A program made the position numbers and the translations under genes. 64,000 bases of DNA from Arthrobacter sp. DWC3. GTDB lineage: Bacteria; Actinomycetota; Actinomycetes; Actinomycetales; Micrococcaceae. The notes under the pieces are model-generated. The model saw only the letters and a list, made by a program, of their open reading frames with translations, had not been told where the DNA came from and did not search any database. The first letter of the stretch is position 1, and each line of letters opens with the position of its first letter. Where the stretch lies: contig NZ_PJIP01000003.1 of NCBI RefSeq assembly GCF_002929375.1, positions 124,001 through 188,000 of the forward strand, in the 5' to 3' direction. Shown in pieces: positions 26,109-34,244 of the stretch.

Positions 26109-27005
26109 ATGGACACCATGTCGACACCACCACTTGGAACCACTGCCTCCCGCGATCTGGGCCGGGTGTTGCCCACGGGCGAGACTATCGGCCGGTACAC
26201 GAGCTACCTCGACGCCCAGAAAGCCGTGGACTACCTCGCGGACAACAAGTTCGCCGTCCAGCGGGTGGCGATCATCGGCAACGACCTCAAGACCGTGGAA
26301 CGCGTCACGGGGCGCCTGAGCTACCCCCGCGTGGCGCTCGCGAGTGCCGCCACGGGGGCCTGGTTCGGCCTGTTCGTCGGGCTGATCCTGAGCCTGTTCG
26401 CCGGCAGCGAGACCGGGATCACCATCTCCTCCTCGATCGCGCTGGGCGCCATCTTCTGGCTGCTCTTCGGCGTCCTGACCTACACGTTCCAGCGCGGGCG
26501 ACGCGACTTCACCTCGACGAGCCAGGTCGTGGCGACCAGCTACGACGTGATCGTGGAGCCCGGCCTCGCCGCCGATGCCCGTCGCCTCCTGCAGCAGCTG
26601 CCCATGAACGGGCAGGCGCACCATCCCGGCGGCGCTCCCGCCACCTGGGGACAGGCACCCGGACAGGCGCAGCCACCGGCCCCCGAGCGCCCTGCCGGCT
26701 GGAACGACCCCTACGCCGGTCAGCAGGGTCAACCGGGTCAGCAGAGCCCGCAGCAGCCCGGCACGGCCGAGGAGCAGACCGCGGGCCCCGGCACCACAGG
26801 TCCCCGCCGGGGCCAGTTCCCGGACCTGCCCGACGGCCGGCCCCAGTACGGCGTGCGCGTCGACGAGCCGCAGCAGGGCAGTGCGCCGGCCCAGGCGATG
26901 GGAACCGGGGACGCGGCACCGGCTGCGGCACCGGGTGCAGGACAGCCCACGGACGAGAACCACCCGGGGAGCCACGGGTCCTCAGCGGCGGGCGGCCCGC
27001 GCTGA
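26109..27005 (+). CDS. General-stress-17M-like membrane protein with long disordered tail
   Basis: A 298-residue protein. The N-terminal part (GRYTSYLDAQKAVDYLADNKFAVQRVAIIGNDL) matches the general stress protein 17M-like domain; two membrane segments follow at about 78-98 and 105-125 (WFGLFVGLILSLFAG, SIALGAIFWLLFGVLTY), then YDVIVEPGLAADARRLLQQLP. The last 100 residues are Gly/Gln/Pro-rich and disordered (QQGQPGQQSPQQPG). Start ATG 26109; ATG 26118 is an alternative, with neither having a strong ribosome binding site. It is divergent from the CBS-domain gene and closed by a strong hairpin. Function unknown. Confidence 0.8.
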   Translation: MDTMSTPPLGTTASRDLGRVLPTGETIGRYTSYLDAQKAVDYLADNKFAVQRVAIIGNDLKTVERVTGRLSYPRVALASAATGAWFGLFVGLILSLFAGSETGITISSSIALGAIFWLLFGVLTYTFQRGRRDFTSTSQVVATSYDVIVEPGLAADARRLLQQLPMNGQAHHPGGAPATWGQAPGQAQPPAPERPAGWNDPYAGQQGQPGQQSPQQPGTAEEQTAGPGTTGPRRGQFPDLPDGRPQYGVRVDEPQQGSAPAQAMGTGDAAPAAAPGAGQPTDENHPGSHGSSAAGGPR

Positions 27006-27019
27006 CACTCTTCGGACGG

Positions 27020-27054
27020 ACGAAGGCCGGGACCCGACGGGTCCCGGCCTTCGT
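27020..27054. terminator. Bidirectional terminator hairpin
   Basis: Perfect 16-bp arms (27020-27035 and 27039-27054) with a 3-nt loop, followed on the plus strand by CGTTTC. It separates the convergent general-stress-type gene and the aminopeptidase gene. Confidence 0.85.
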
Positions 27055-27099
27055 CGTTTCGACGCCTCGCTGCCGGGCAGGTGCCGCCCGTCGATAGGG

Positions 27100-28725
27100 T
27101 TACTCGCCGGTGCTGCCCCAGATACCCGCCATCCAGGTCTCGACGTCGTCGGGGCTGCGGGGGAGTGCTGCACTGAGGTTCACCGGTCCGTCGGCGGTCA
27201 TGAGGATGTCGTCCTCGATGCGCACGCCGATGCCCCGGTACTCCTCGGGTACGGCGAGGTCCTCGGCCTTGAAGTAGAGGCCCGGCTCGATGGTGAACAC
27301 CATGCCCTCGGTGAGGATCCCGTCGAGATACAGCTCCCGCTTGGCCTGCGCGCAGTCATGGACGTCCATGCCGAGGTGGTGGCTCGTGCCGTGCGGCATC
27401 CAGCGGCGGTGGTGCTGGCCCTCGGGCGCCAGGGCCTCCTCGAGGGAGACGGGCAGGAGCCCCCAATCGGCGAGGTTCTCCGCGAGGACCGCGACGGCGG
27501 CCGCGTGCACGTCGCGGAACTTCCGGCCCGGCTGCGCCGCGGCGAAGCCCGCGTCGGCGGCGTCGAGCACCGCCTGGTAGATCCTGCGCTGGATCTCCGA
27601 GTACCGGCCGGTGACGGGGAGGGTGCGGGTGATGTCGGCGGTGTAGAGGCTCTCGGCCTCGACGCCGGCATCGAGCAGGAGCAGGTCCCCGGCGCCCACC
27701 TGGCCCGTGTTGCGGATCCAGTGGAGCGTGGTGGCGTTGTTGCCCGACGCGGCGATCGTGTCGTAGCCGAGGTCGTTGCCCTCCTCGCGCGCCCGGGTGA
27801 AGAACGCCCCCTCGACGACGCGCTCGCCGCGCGGGTGGGTCAGGGCGCGGGGGAGTGCCCGGACCACTTCGTGGAAGCCGTTGACGGTGGCGGCGACGGC
27901 GGCCTCCATCTGCTCGATCTCCCAGGCGTCCTTGATGAGCCGGAGTTCGGAGAGGGCCTCGGCGAGCACGGCGTCGAGGGCGTCCGCCTGCTCGAGGTCC
28001 ACGCCGGTGTTGATCCGCGAGGTGTCGACCAGCGCGTCGGCGTTGAAGTCCACCTCGCGGAGGAGACGGATGCCGACGCCCCCGATGGATGCGACGCCGG
28101 CGTCCTTCGTGATGGCCGTCTCGAGCTCGGCGAGATCGGCGGTCTCCAGCGCGAGCTGGGCCTTGATCTGCGCCATGGACAGGCGCTGGCCGATCCAGAA
28201 CTCGCCGTAGCGGGCGTTCGCGTAGAACTCGGCGCTGTCGCGGCCGGCGAGCTCACGGAAGTACAGCGTGGCGGTGTGGTTCCCGCCGTCGTCGCCCGTG
28301 CCCGGGTCCACGGGCTCGAGGACGAGCACGGCGTCCGGCTCGTGGTCGAGGCCGAGACCGGTGAGGTGCGCGAAGCCGGAGTGCGGGCGGTAGCGGTAGT
28401 CGGTGTCGTTGGAGCGGACCTTGAACGGGCCGGCGGGGATGACGATGCGCTCGCCCGGGAACCGGTCGGAGACGGCGCGACGACGGCGGGCGGCGTGCTC
28501 CGCGACGCGTGCCACGGGCGGCAGGTCATCGGACGCCGGCGCCCAACTGTCGGCCATGAACGCCTTGAAGGCGTCGGAATCGGGCCGCTGCGAGCGGTTC
28601 TCGTTCCGGTCGGACAGCGGCTGGCCCTCCGGTGCGTCGATGGGGAAGTCGGATGCGGGGGCGGTGTCGTCGGTGCTCACCCCGCCATCGTCCCACCATC
28701 GCGCGGGGTCGTGAAAGTCCGGCAT
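27100..28725 (-). CDS. pepP: Xaa-Pro aminopeptidase (aminopeptidase P)
   Basis: A 541-residue M24B metallopeptidase releasing N-terminal residues next to proline. The N-terminal AMP_N domain (RRRAVSDRFPGERIVIPAG, YRYRPHSGFAHLTGL) precedes the pita-bread domain with the dinuclear metal ligands in LLLDAGVE / YTADITRTLPVTG, the histidine in MPHGTSHHLGMDVHD, and glutamates in TIEPGLYF and VRIEDDIL, all intact. ATG 28725 sits 7 nt after TAAACT; GTG 28677 is a possible shorter start. The upstream region is shared with the divergent SDR operon and contains a palindrome overlapping its -10. Confidence 0.93.
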   Translation of the reverse strand: MPDFHDPARWWDDGGVSTDDTAPASDFPIDAPEGQPLSDRNENRSQRPDSDAFKAFMADSWAPASDDLPPVARVAEHAARRRRAVSDRFPGERIVIPAGPFKVRSNDTDYRYRPHSGFAHLTGLGLDHEPDAVLVLEPVDPGTGDDGGNHTATLYFRELAGRDSAEFYANARYGEFWIGQRLSMAQIKAQLALETADLAELETAITKDAGVASIGGVGIRLLREVDFNADALVDTSRINTGVDLEQADALDAVLAEALSELRLIKDAWEIEQMEAAVAATVNGFHEVVRALPRALTHPRGERVVEGAFFTRAREEGNDLGYDTIAASGNNATTLHWIRNTGQVGAGDLLLLDAGVEAESLYTADITRTLPVTGRYSEIQRRIYQAVLDAADAGFAAAQPGRKFRDVHAAAVAVLAENLADWGLLPVSLEEALAPEGQHHRRWMPHGTSHHLGMDVHDCAQAKRELYLDGILTEGMVFTIEPGLYFKAEDLAVPEEYRGIGVRIEDDILMTADGPVNLSAALPRSPDDVETWMAGIWGSTGE

Positions 28726-28730
28726 CCGGG

Positions 28731-28746
28731 TTAGTTTAGGAACTAA
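28731..28746. promoter_or_regulatory. Palindromic candidate MarR operator, pepP / SDR operon
   Basis: TTAGTT-TAGG-AACTAA, a perfect 6-bp inverted repeat with a 4-bp spacer, in one of the few AT-rich patches of the region. It overlaps the pepP TAAACT box (rc of 28733-28738) and a TAATAC (28743-28748) that would be the -10 of the SDR operon. The operon encodes a MarR regulator, so autoregulation at this site is the simplest reading. Confidence 0.6.
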
Positions 28747-28786
28747 TACACTTTGCAGACCCCCGACGCATCAGGAAGGCGGACCC

Positions 28787-29422
28787 ATGGCCACCCTCGC
28801 GGTCTTCGGCGGCTCCGGCAGGACCGGGCGCCACGTCATCGAACAGGCCCTCGAGGGCGGGCACGTCGTGCGTGTCCTCGCGCGGTCGGCGAACTCCATC
28901 CGCTCCTCGGGAGCAGGGCTGACGATCGTCGAGGGCGACGTCCTCGACCCTGCCGCCGTCGACCGCGTGATCGCCGGCAGCGACACCGTCATCAGCACCA
29001 TCGGGCAGGTGAAGGGATCTCCGGCCACCCTGCAGACCGACGGCATAAGGAACATCACGGAGGCGATGGCGAGGCACGGCATCCGGCGCATCGTCTCGCT
29101 GTCCGGCGGCGGACTGCCGGATCCGGCGAACGACAGGCCGAAGGCCGCGGACAGGATCATCAGGATCCTGCTGAGGCTGCTCTCGCCCAGGGTGCTCGCG
29201 GATGCCGAGGGACACCTCCGCGTACTCCGCGACAGTGGGCTGGACTGGACCGTCGTCCGCGGTCCGCGCCTGCAGGACAAGCCCCGTACCGGTACCTACC
29301 GCGTGGGCTGGGTCGGCGTGGAATCGAGCACCACCCTGGGACGCGAGGACCTCGCCGAGTTCCTCCTGCGGCAGGCGGACGACCGCTCCTTCGTCCACCA
29401 GCTCCCGATGGTCAGCTACTGA
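28787..29422 (+). CDS. NAD(P)H-binding atypical SDR oxidoreductase
   Basis: A 211-residue Rossmann protein of the NAD(P)H-binding (NmrA/YwnB-like) group. FGGSGRTGRHVIEQAL at the N-terminus is the dinucleotide loop; VLARSANSIRSSGAGLTIVEGDVLDP follows, and RIVSLSGGGLPD takes the place of the active-site serine region, without an obvious YxxxK. WTVVRGPRLQDKP is typical of the family. Start ATG 28787 has AGGAAGG upstream. It is the first gene of an operon with a MarR regulator (1-nt overlap) and a quinone oxidoreductase, suggesting a redox or electrophile response. Confidence 0.87.
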   Translation: MATLAVFGGSGRTGRHVIEQALEGGHVVRVLARSANSIRSSGAGLTIVEGDVLDPAAVDRVIAGSDTVISTIGQVKGSPATLQTDGIRNITEAMARHGIRRIVSLSGGGLPDPANDRPKAADRIIRILLRLLSPRVLADAEGHLRVLRDSGLDWTVVRGPRLQDKPRTGTYRVGWVGVESSTTLGREDLAEFLLRQADDRSFVHQLPMVSY

Positions 29423-29889
29423 TGGGCACCGACCCGCGACGGGACGAGCTGCTCACCGAGGCCATCGACACCATCGCGTCGCTGACGAGGGACCTCGCGG
29501 CCGCCGGTTCGTACCCGTTCCGCGAGCGGCACCTCGGCCGGGCCCGGATGAACGTGCTGTACCAGCTGTCGCGGACCGGCGGGCTGGGGATCGGGGCGCT
29601 CGCCGCGCTCCTCGACGTCACCAGCGGAGCGGTGAGCCAACACGTGGACCTGCTCCGGAAGGCCGGGCTCGTGACGGTCGACGTCGATCCTGCCGACGCG
29701 CGCGCACGCATCGTACGGCTGACCGACCAGGCGCACGCGGAGGTGGCCGAGTTCCAGCGCGGCTGGATCGAGGCGATCGCCCCCCGCTTCGACGACCTCA
29801 CCACGGACGAGGTGGCCGACCTGCGACGGCTCCTGTCCCTCGTCCGTCCGGCCGGTCCCGTCCGCCCGGCCACCAGGGCCACGGCGTGA
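29422..29889 (+). CDS. MarR-family transcriptional regulator
   Basis: A 155-residue winged-helix regulator: helical N-terminus, then GRARMNVLYQLSRTGGLGIGALAALLDVTSGAVSQHVDLLRKAGLV as helix-turn-helix and DPADARARIVRLTDQA as the wing, then a C-terminal dimer helix. There are no cysteines, so thiol sensing of the YodB/OhrR type is excluded; a ligand-binding mode is more likely. ATG 29422 overlaps the SDR stop (TGATG), and its own stop overlaps the next start (GTGA). It probably acts on the palindrome at 28731-28746. Confidence 0.9.
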   Translation: MGTDPRRDELLTEAIDTIASLTRDLAAAGSYPFRERHLGRARMNVLYQLSRTGGLGIGALAALLDVTSGAVSQHVDLLRKAGLVTVDVDPADARARIVRLTDQAHAEVAEFQRGWIEAIAPRFDDLTTDEVADLRRLLSLVRPAGPVRPATRATA

Positions 29890-30938
29890 GGGCCGCGGGT
29901 TTCCGACGGTACGGTGGGCCGGACGAACTGGTGCTCCTCGAGCATCCACCACCCATACCTGCCGCCGGCGAGGTGCTCATCCGCGTGTCCGCGGCGGGGG
30001 TGAACCCGGCCGACACCCACCTCCGCGCCGGTCACCTGCGGCGCTTCCTGCGCCTCCGGCTCCCGTTCGTCCCCGGGTGCGACGGCTCCGGCACGGTGGT
30101 CACGCTCGGGCAGGGGGTGAAGGGCCTGACTGTCGGCGACGCCGTCATCGCGATGGCGTCGCCCCGGCAGGGCGGCATGTACGCGGAGTTCGCCGTCCTG
30201 CCCGCGGACCAGTGCGCGCTCGCCCCCGTCGTGGGAACCCTGGAGTCGGCTGCGGGCCTGCCGGTGGCGGGGGTCACCGCACTGCAGGCACTGCGGGACC
30301 GGGCCCGCGTCTCCCGGGGGCAGGCCGTCCTCGTGTACGGGGCCTCGGGTGGCGTGGGGACCATGGCGGTGCAGATCGCCGTCGCGCTGGGGTGCGAGGT
30401 GACAGCGGTGGCGAGCGGGCCCAACCTCCCGATGCTCAGCGGGCTCGGGGCGCGGGAGGTCCTCGACTACACGGATCCGGCGTTCCCCGACCACGAGGGG
30501 AGGTACGACGTCGTCCTCGACGCCGTCGGAAGGCTCGGCGCGCCCTTGGTGGACCGCTTCACCGCACCCGGGGGCGTCCTGGTGACCATGAATCCGCCGT
30601 CGATGCTCCGCCACGCGTCGTGGCTGCTGCCGTGGACGAGCCGGCGCGCCGTCACCGTCATCGCCCGGCCCCGGCGCAGGGATCTCGACGAGCTCGTCCG
30701 CCTCGCCGACGCCGGGAAGCTGCACGTCGTCGTCGACCGTGTGTATCCGCTCAGCGAGGCCGCGGACGCCCACCGGCGGAGCGAGGACGGGCATGTGGCG
30801 GGCAAGCTCGTCCTGGTGACCGGGTCACCAGGATCGCCCGGATCACTCGGATCACTCGGATCACTCGGATCACTCGACCGCTCGGCGGCCGGAGCGGCGC
30901 ACGCACCGGTGGCGAGGCCTTCGGCCGGCGGCGCGTAG
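29886..30938 (+). CDS. Zinc-free quinone oxidoreductase-like MDR protein
   Basis: A 350-residue medium-chain dehydrogenase/reductase of the quinone oxidoreductase (QOR) type. GroES-like N-terminus (GEVLIRVSAAGVNPADTHLR, FVPGCDGSGTVV) and nucleotide domain with YGASGGVGTMAVQIA (NADPH loop); the zinc-site cysteines of alcohol dehydrogenases are missing, as in QOR. It would reduce quinones or enones with NADPH. The C-terminal 30 residues after GKLVLVTG are an unusual extension encoded by a 9-bp tandem repeat (GSLGSLGSL). The GTG start overlaps the marR stop. Confidence 0.9.
   Translation: MRAAGFRRYGGPDELVLLEHPPPIPAAGEVLIRVSAAGVNPADTHLRAGHLRRFLRLRLPFVPGCDGSGTVVTLGQGVKGLTVGDAVIAMASPRQGGMYAEFAVLPADQCALAPVVGTLESAAGLPVAGVTALQALRDRARVSRGQAVLVYGASGGVGTMAVQIAVALGCEVTAVASGPNLPMLSGLGAREVLDYTDPAFPDHEGRYDVVLDAVGRLGAPLVDRFTAPGGVLVTMNPPSMLRHASWLLPWTSRRAVTVIARPRRRDLDELVRLADAGKLHVVVDRVYPLSEAADAHRRSEDGHVAGKLVLVTGSPGSPGSLGSLGSLGSLDRSAAGAAHAPVARPSAGGA
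30831..30875 (+). repeat. 9-bp in-frame tandem repeat, five copies
   Basis: Units at 30831 (one variant copy), 30840, 30849, 30858 and 30867, each 9 bp, read as Gly-Ser-Leu (Pro in the variant). It lies in the 3' end of the quinone reductase gene beyond the conserved fold. Exact copies suggest recent slippage, so copy number may vary between strains. Confidence 0.9.
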
Positions 30939-30948
30939 ATTGGATCCG

Positions 30949-31791
30949 GTGAGAATCGATCTGCACACCCACTCCAACGTCTCGGACGGCACCGAGGACC
31001 CCGACGTCCTGATCCGTTCGGCGGCGGCCGCCGGGCTCGATGTCGTCGCGCTCACGGACCACGACTCCACCGCTGGATGGGACCGGGCGAGGACCGCCGC
31101 GGAGAGCCTCGGAATCAGATTCGTGCCGGGCATGGAGGTCTCCTGCCGCACGGACACCGGCATCAGCGTCCACGTGCTGTCCTACCTGCACGATCCCACC
31201 CACCCCGGGCTGCTCGAGGAGATCGCCAAGTCGCGGTCAGCACGATTGACGCGGGCACGGCGCATGGTCGAGCTGATGTCGGGCGACTTCCCGATCACCT
31301 GGGAACTGGTGCAGCAGCACGTGACGGAGGGAGCCACGGTGGGTCGCCCGCACATCGCCGACGCGCTGATCGCCCTCGGGGTGGTGAGGACACGCTCGGA
31401 GGCCTTCGAGCGCATCCTCACGGCGCGCTCGCCGTACTGGGTCAGCCACTACGCGCCCCACCCCGCCCAGGCCGTCGCCCTCATCCGGGAGGCCGGCGGT
31501 GTGCCCGTCTTCGCGCACCCGTCGGCGTTCAACCGTGGAGCCGTGGTGGGTGGGGCGATGATCGACGAGATGATCGACGCCGGCCTGCTGGGCCTCGAGG
31601 TGGAGCACCGCGACAATCCCGAGGAGGCACGCGTGGAGCTACGCAAGATCGCACGGGACAACGGGCTGCTCATCACGGGCTCGAGCGACTACCACGGCAG
31701 CGGCAAGCCCAATCTGCTGGGGGAGAACGTCACGTCGGAGGAGACCTTCGAGGCCATCACGGAGCTCGCGACCGGCGCAGCTGTCAGTTGA
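30949..31791 (+). CDS. PHP-domain phosphoesterase
   Basis: A 280-residue metal-dependent phosphoesterase of the YciV/RNase AM-like PHP group. Metal ligands: HTHSNVSDG at the start, LTDHDSTAGW, GMEVSC, the histidine in VFAHPSAFNRG, GLEVEHRD and SSDYHGSGKPN. Members hydrolyse 3',5'-nucleoside bisphosphate and may trim 5' ends of RNA. I chose GTG 30949, which lies 7 nt after TAGATT (30936-30941); a TTG at 30940 would add three residues. The gene follows the quinone reductase closely but likely has its own promoter. Confidence 0.9.
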   Translation: MRIDLHTHSNVSDGTEDPDVLIRSAAAAGLDVVALTDHDSTAGWDRARTAAESLGIRFVPGMEVSCRTDTGISVHVLSYLHDPTHPGLLEEIAKSRSARLTRARRMVELMSGDFPITWELVQQHVTEGATVGRPHIADALIALGVVRTRSEAFERILTARSPYWVSHYAPHPAQAVALIREAGGVPVFAHPSAFNRGAVVGGAMIDEMIDAGLLGLEVEHRDNPEEARVELRKIARDNGLLITGSSDYHGSGKPNLLGENVTSEETFEAITELATGAAVS

Positions 31792-31931
31792 GTCCCGCGC
31801 GGGACAGGCCTTCCGGCGTCTTGCGGCCACCGAAGGCAGCGCCTGGGAAAGCTGTGTTCGCTGGAGATTCTGCCTCCCGATGGCAGGTCCCGGCGACCTC
31901 ATAGTGTCGGTGGTGGGCGGGATAATTCAGT

Positions 31932-34244
31932 ATGGACAGCAGCAAGGATGCTCCGCTTGAGGGGGTCGCCGATGACGGTGGCGCTGCGCGGCCGGCCGCT
32001 GTCTTTCCCACAGGTGTCTCTTCCACCGGTGCACCGGCGGCTGGTGCGCGGGAGCTGATCGACGCGATCGCGTCGCTTCCGACGAGTGCCGTGAGCGCTG
32101 AGCTGGTCGAGCAGCTGCAGGCTTTGGCGGACCAATTTAGGGCCACGGTTTCCGGTGGTGATTCCTCCCGCGGTTCTGCGCCTCTCACTACTGATTCTCT
32201 TCTCACTACCGATGCTCATGCTGTTGGCTCGTGTGCTTGCGGTCAGCCGGCCGGCGTCCCGTCCGAGGATGTGCCGTCCCCTGTCACCCCGTCGGCTACG
32301 GCTTCCTTGGCTGTTGTCCCGCCGGCAGGTGGCCCCTTGGCTGCTGGTCCGTCGACCGGTGGTCCCTCGGCTGCTGTCCCGGTGACCCGTCAGCCTTCTG
32401 GTTGGGTGAGGATTGAGAGTGTGCGGGATCTGATCGGCGTGTTGGCGGCCCTGCCGTCCGCCTCCGGTGGTGTCGGGTTGATCGATGAGGTCCGGGGGTG
32501 TGAGGATCTCAAGTCCCTGGCCTGCGCCCGGCAAGCCCGGGCCACGGTCGCCTTCGACGTGTCCGAACGCCAATCCCAGGCCGCCGTGGGTGTGCCGGCC
32601 GGGGAGCGGGGCAAGGGTGTGGCCGCGCAGGTCGCGTTGGCCCGGCGGGAGTCCCCGCACCGGGGCGGGATGCTGGTGGGGTTGGCGCGGGCGTTGGTGA
32701 CGGAGATGCCCCACACCCTTGCTGCCCTGGAGGCCGGGCAGCTCAACGAGTGGCGGGCGATGCTGCTGGTGCGGGAGACCGCGTGCCTGTCCGCCTCCGA
32801 CCGGTGCGCGGTCGACGAGGACCTCAGCCCGGATACGGGGGTGTTCGAAGGGGTCGGGGACCGGCACCTCGTTACGGCCGCGAAGACCGCCGCCTACCGC
32901 CGGGACCCCCGCTCGGTCACGCAGCGGGCGGGTCATGCGGTGAGGGACCGGTCTGTGAGCCTGCGTCCGGCGCCGGACACCATGACGTACCTGACGGCCC
33001 TGCTGCCGGTCACGGAGGGCGTCGCGGTCCACGCCGAGCTCACCCGGCACGCGGATGCGTGCCGGGCGGCGGGGGACATCCGGAGCCGGGGCCAGCTCAT
33101 GGCGGACGCCCTGGTGGAACGGGCCACCGGCACCCCCGGTGGTGTCAGCCGGGTTGAGGTGCAGTTGATCATGACGGACCGGGCCCTGTTCCAGGGCGAC
33201 AGCGAACCCGCGAAGGTCCCCGGCTACGGGATCGTGCCCGCCGGGTGGGCCCGCACACTCCTCACCCAACCACCCACCGGGCCCGGCAAACAGACGGCTG
33301 GGCAACCTGCTGCGGCTGGTGAACCAACATTCCGATCCACCGCTGGATACCCGACGGGAAACACCGGCGGGTCCAAGGCCGGAGCCCCTAAGGGAACCGC
33401 GGCAGGAGCCCTCGAAGGAAGCCCGGGCGGAACCCCCGCCGGGATGCCAGCTGGAGCACCGGTGGGTGGCGCAGTCGGATCGGCAGGCGGGCCCGGATCG
33501 GGACCGTTTCCGCGATCCGGTTCTTCCGGTCGTTCCGGTCCATCCGGTCCGCCGGAGGATCCCCGGAAGGATTTCGAGGTGTGGCTCCGGCGCCTCTACA
33601 CCGCCCCCGGTAGCGGGGAGCTGGTCGCCGTCGATTCGAAGGCACGTCTGTTCACGCCCGGGCAACGCCGGTTCATCCAGGCCCGGGATGACACGTGCCG
33701 GACTCCGTACTGTGACGCGCCGATCCGGCACTTCGACCACATCGTGCCGTGGCACGAGGACGGGCCGACGAGCCTTGCGAACGGGGCAGGGCTGTGTGAG
33801 GCGTGCAACCACACCAAGGAACTGCCCGGCTGGAAAGCCACACCGAACCCCAACTCCAACCCTGATCCGCGCCGTGAACCCGAGCCCTACGCCGACCCAC
33901 GCCTAAACGCCGACCCACACCTGGACACCGCACGCCCCCTCGAGACCGAGAGCCGGCCCGCCCGGCAGGCCCGACCTGTCCGGCAGGCTCGGCAGGCCCG
34001 GCACACGATCGAACTCCGCACTCCCACCGGTCACACCTACCGATCCACAGCGCCACCCCTGCCCGGCAGCTACCGCAGCGACGGCGTACCCAAGGGGCGA
34101 GCCAGCGGGCGCCCCCGCCCTTCGTCGCCCGCGCAAAGCTTCGCGGAAAAGCGCATCAGCGAACCGCCTCCCCTTGCCGGGCGGATCGACCTGATCTTCG
34201 CCCGACCGGAGGTCAGGTCCAGGGCGCCAGGCGCGACTGCATGA
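31932..34244 (+). CDS. DUF222 / HNH endonuclease-domain protein
   Basis: A 770-residue protein of the DUF222-HNH family, the group that includes the mycobacterial 13E12 repeat proteins and is often multicopy in Arthrobacter-like genomes. DUF222 lies at about 170-430 (CARQARATVAFDVSERQ, RRESPHRGGMLVGLARALVTEMPHTLAALEAGQLNEWRA). A Gly/Ala/Pro-rich stretch (about 455-550) leads to the HNH nuclease core at about 575-640: ARDDTCRTPYC, FDHIVPWHEDGPTS, GLCEACNHTKE with the zinc cysteines and catalytic histidine intact. The first 150 residues are low complexity and use T-ending codons (TCT, GCT, GGT) rarely seen in neighbouring genes, a sign of separate origin. The 3' end overlaps the convergent methyltransferase gene by 32 nt. 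Its biological target is unknown. Confidence 0.9.
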   Translation: MDSSKDAPLEGVADDGGAARPAAVFPTGVSSTGAPAAGARELIDAIASLPTSAVSAELVEQLQALADQFRATVSGGDSSRGSAPLTTDSLLTTDAHAVGSCACGQPAGVPSEDVPSPVTPSATASLAVVPPAGGPLAAGPSTGGPSAAVPVTRQPSGWVRIESVRDLIGVLAALPSASGGVGLIDEVRGCEDLKSLACARQARATVAFDVSERQSQAAVGVPAGERGKGVAAQVALARRESPHRGGMLVGLARALVTEMPHTLAALEAGQLNEWRAMLLVRETACLSASDRCAVDEDLSPDTGVFEGVGDRHLVTAAKTAAYRRDPRSVTQRAGHAVRDRSVSLRPAPDTMTYLTALLPVTEGVAVHAELTRHADACRAAGDIRSRGQLMADALVERATGTPGGVSRVEVQLIMTDRALFQGDSEPAKVPGYGIVPAGWARTLLTQPPTGPGKQTAGQPAAAGEPTFRSTAGYPTGNTGGSKAGAPKGTAAGALEGSPGGTPAGMPAGAPVGGAVGSAGGPGSGPFPRSGSSGRSGPSGPPEDPRKDFEVWLRRLYTAPGSGELVAVDSKARLFTPGQRRFIQARDDTCRTPYCDAPIRHFDHIVPWHEDGPTSLANGAGLCEACNHTKELPGWKATPNPNSNPDPRREPEPYADPRLNADPHLDTARPLETESRPARQARPVRQARQARHTIELRTPTGHTYRSTAPPLPGSYRSDGVPKGRASGRPRPSSPAQSFAEKRISEPPPLAGRIDLIFARPEVRSRAPGATA

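Noticed and set aside
30831-30875. CRISPR-like repeat array
   Set aside because: Units are 9 bp, directly adjacent with no spacers and in frame with the coding sequence; no cas genes are present.
31792-31805. 14-bp palindrome GTCCCGC-GCGGGAC after the PHP gene
   Set aside because: No loop and no T-tract; GC palindromes of this size arise by chance in such sequence, so I did not call it a terminator.
31899-33812. 637-codon open frame on the minus strand across the DUF222-HNH gene
   Set aside because: Arg/Gly/His/Pro-rich translation with no family signature; it is the mirror of a high-GC gene whose plus-strand product has an intact DUF222 and HNH core.
31932-34244. DUF222-HNH gene as an insertion sequence or homing element
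   Set aside because: I could not find terminal inverted repeats or target-site duplications at its ends, and its 3' end overlaps the neighbouring methyltransferase gene.
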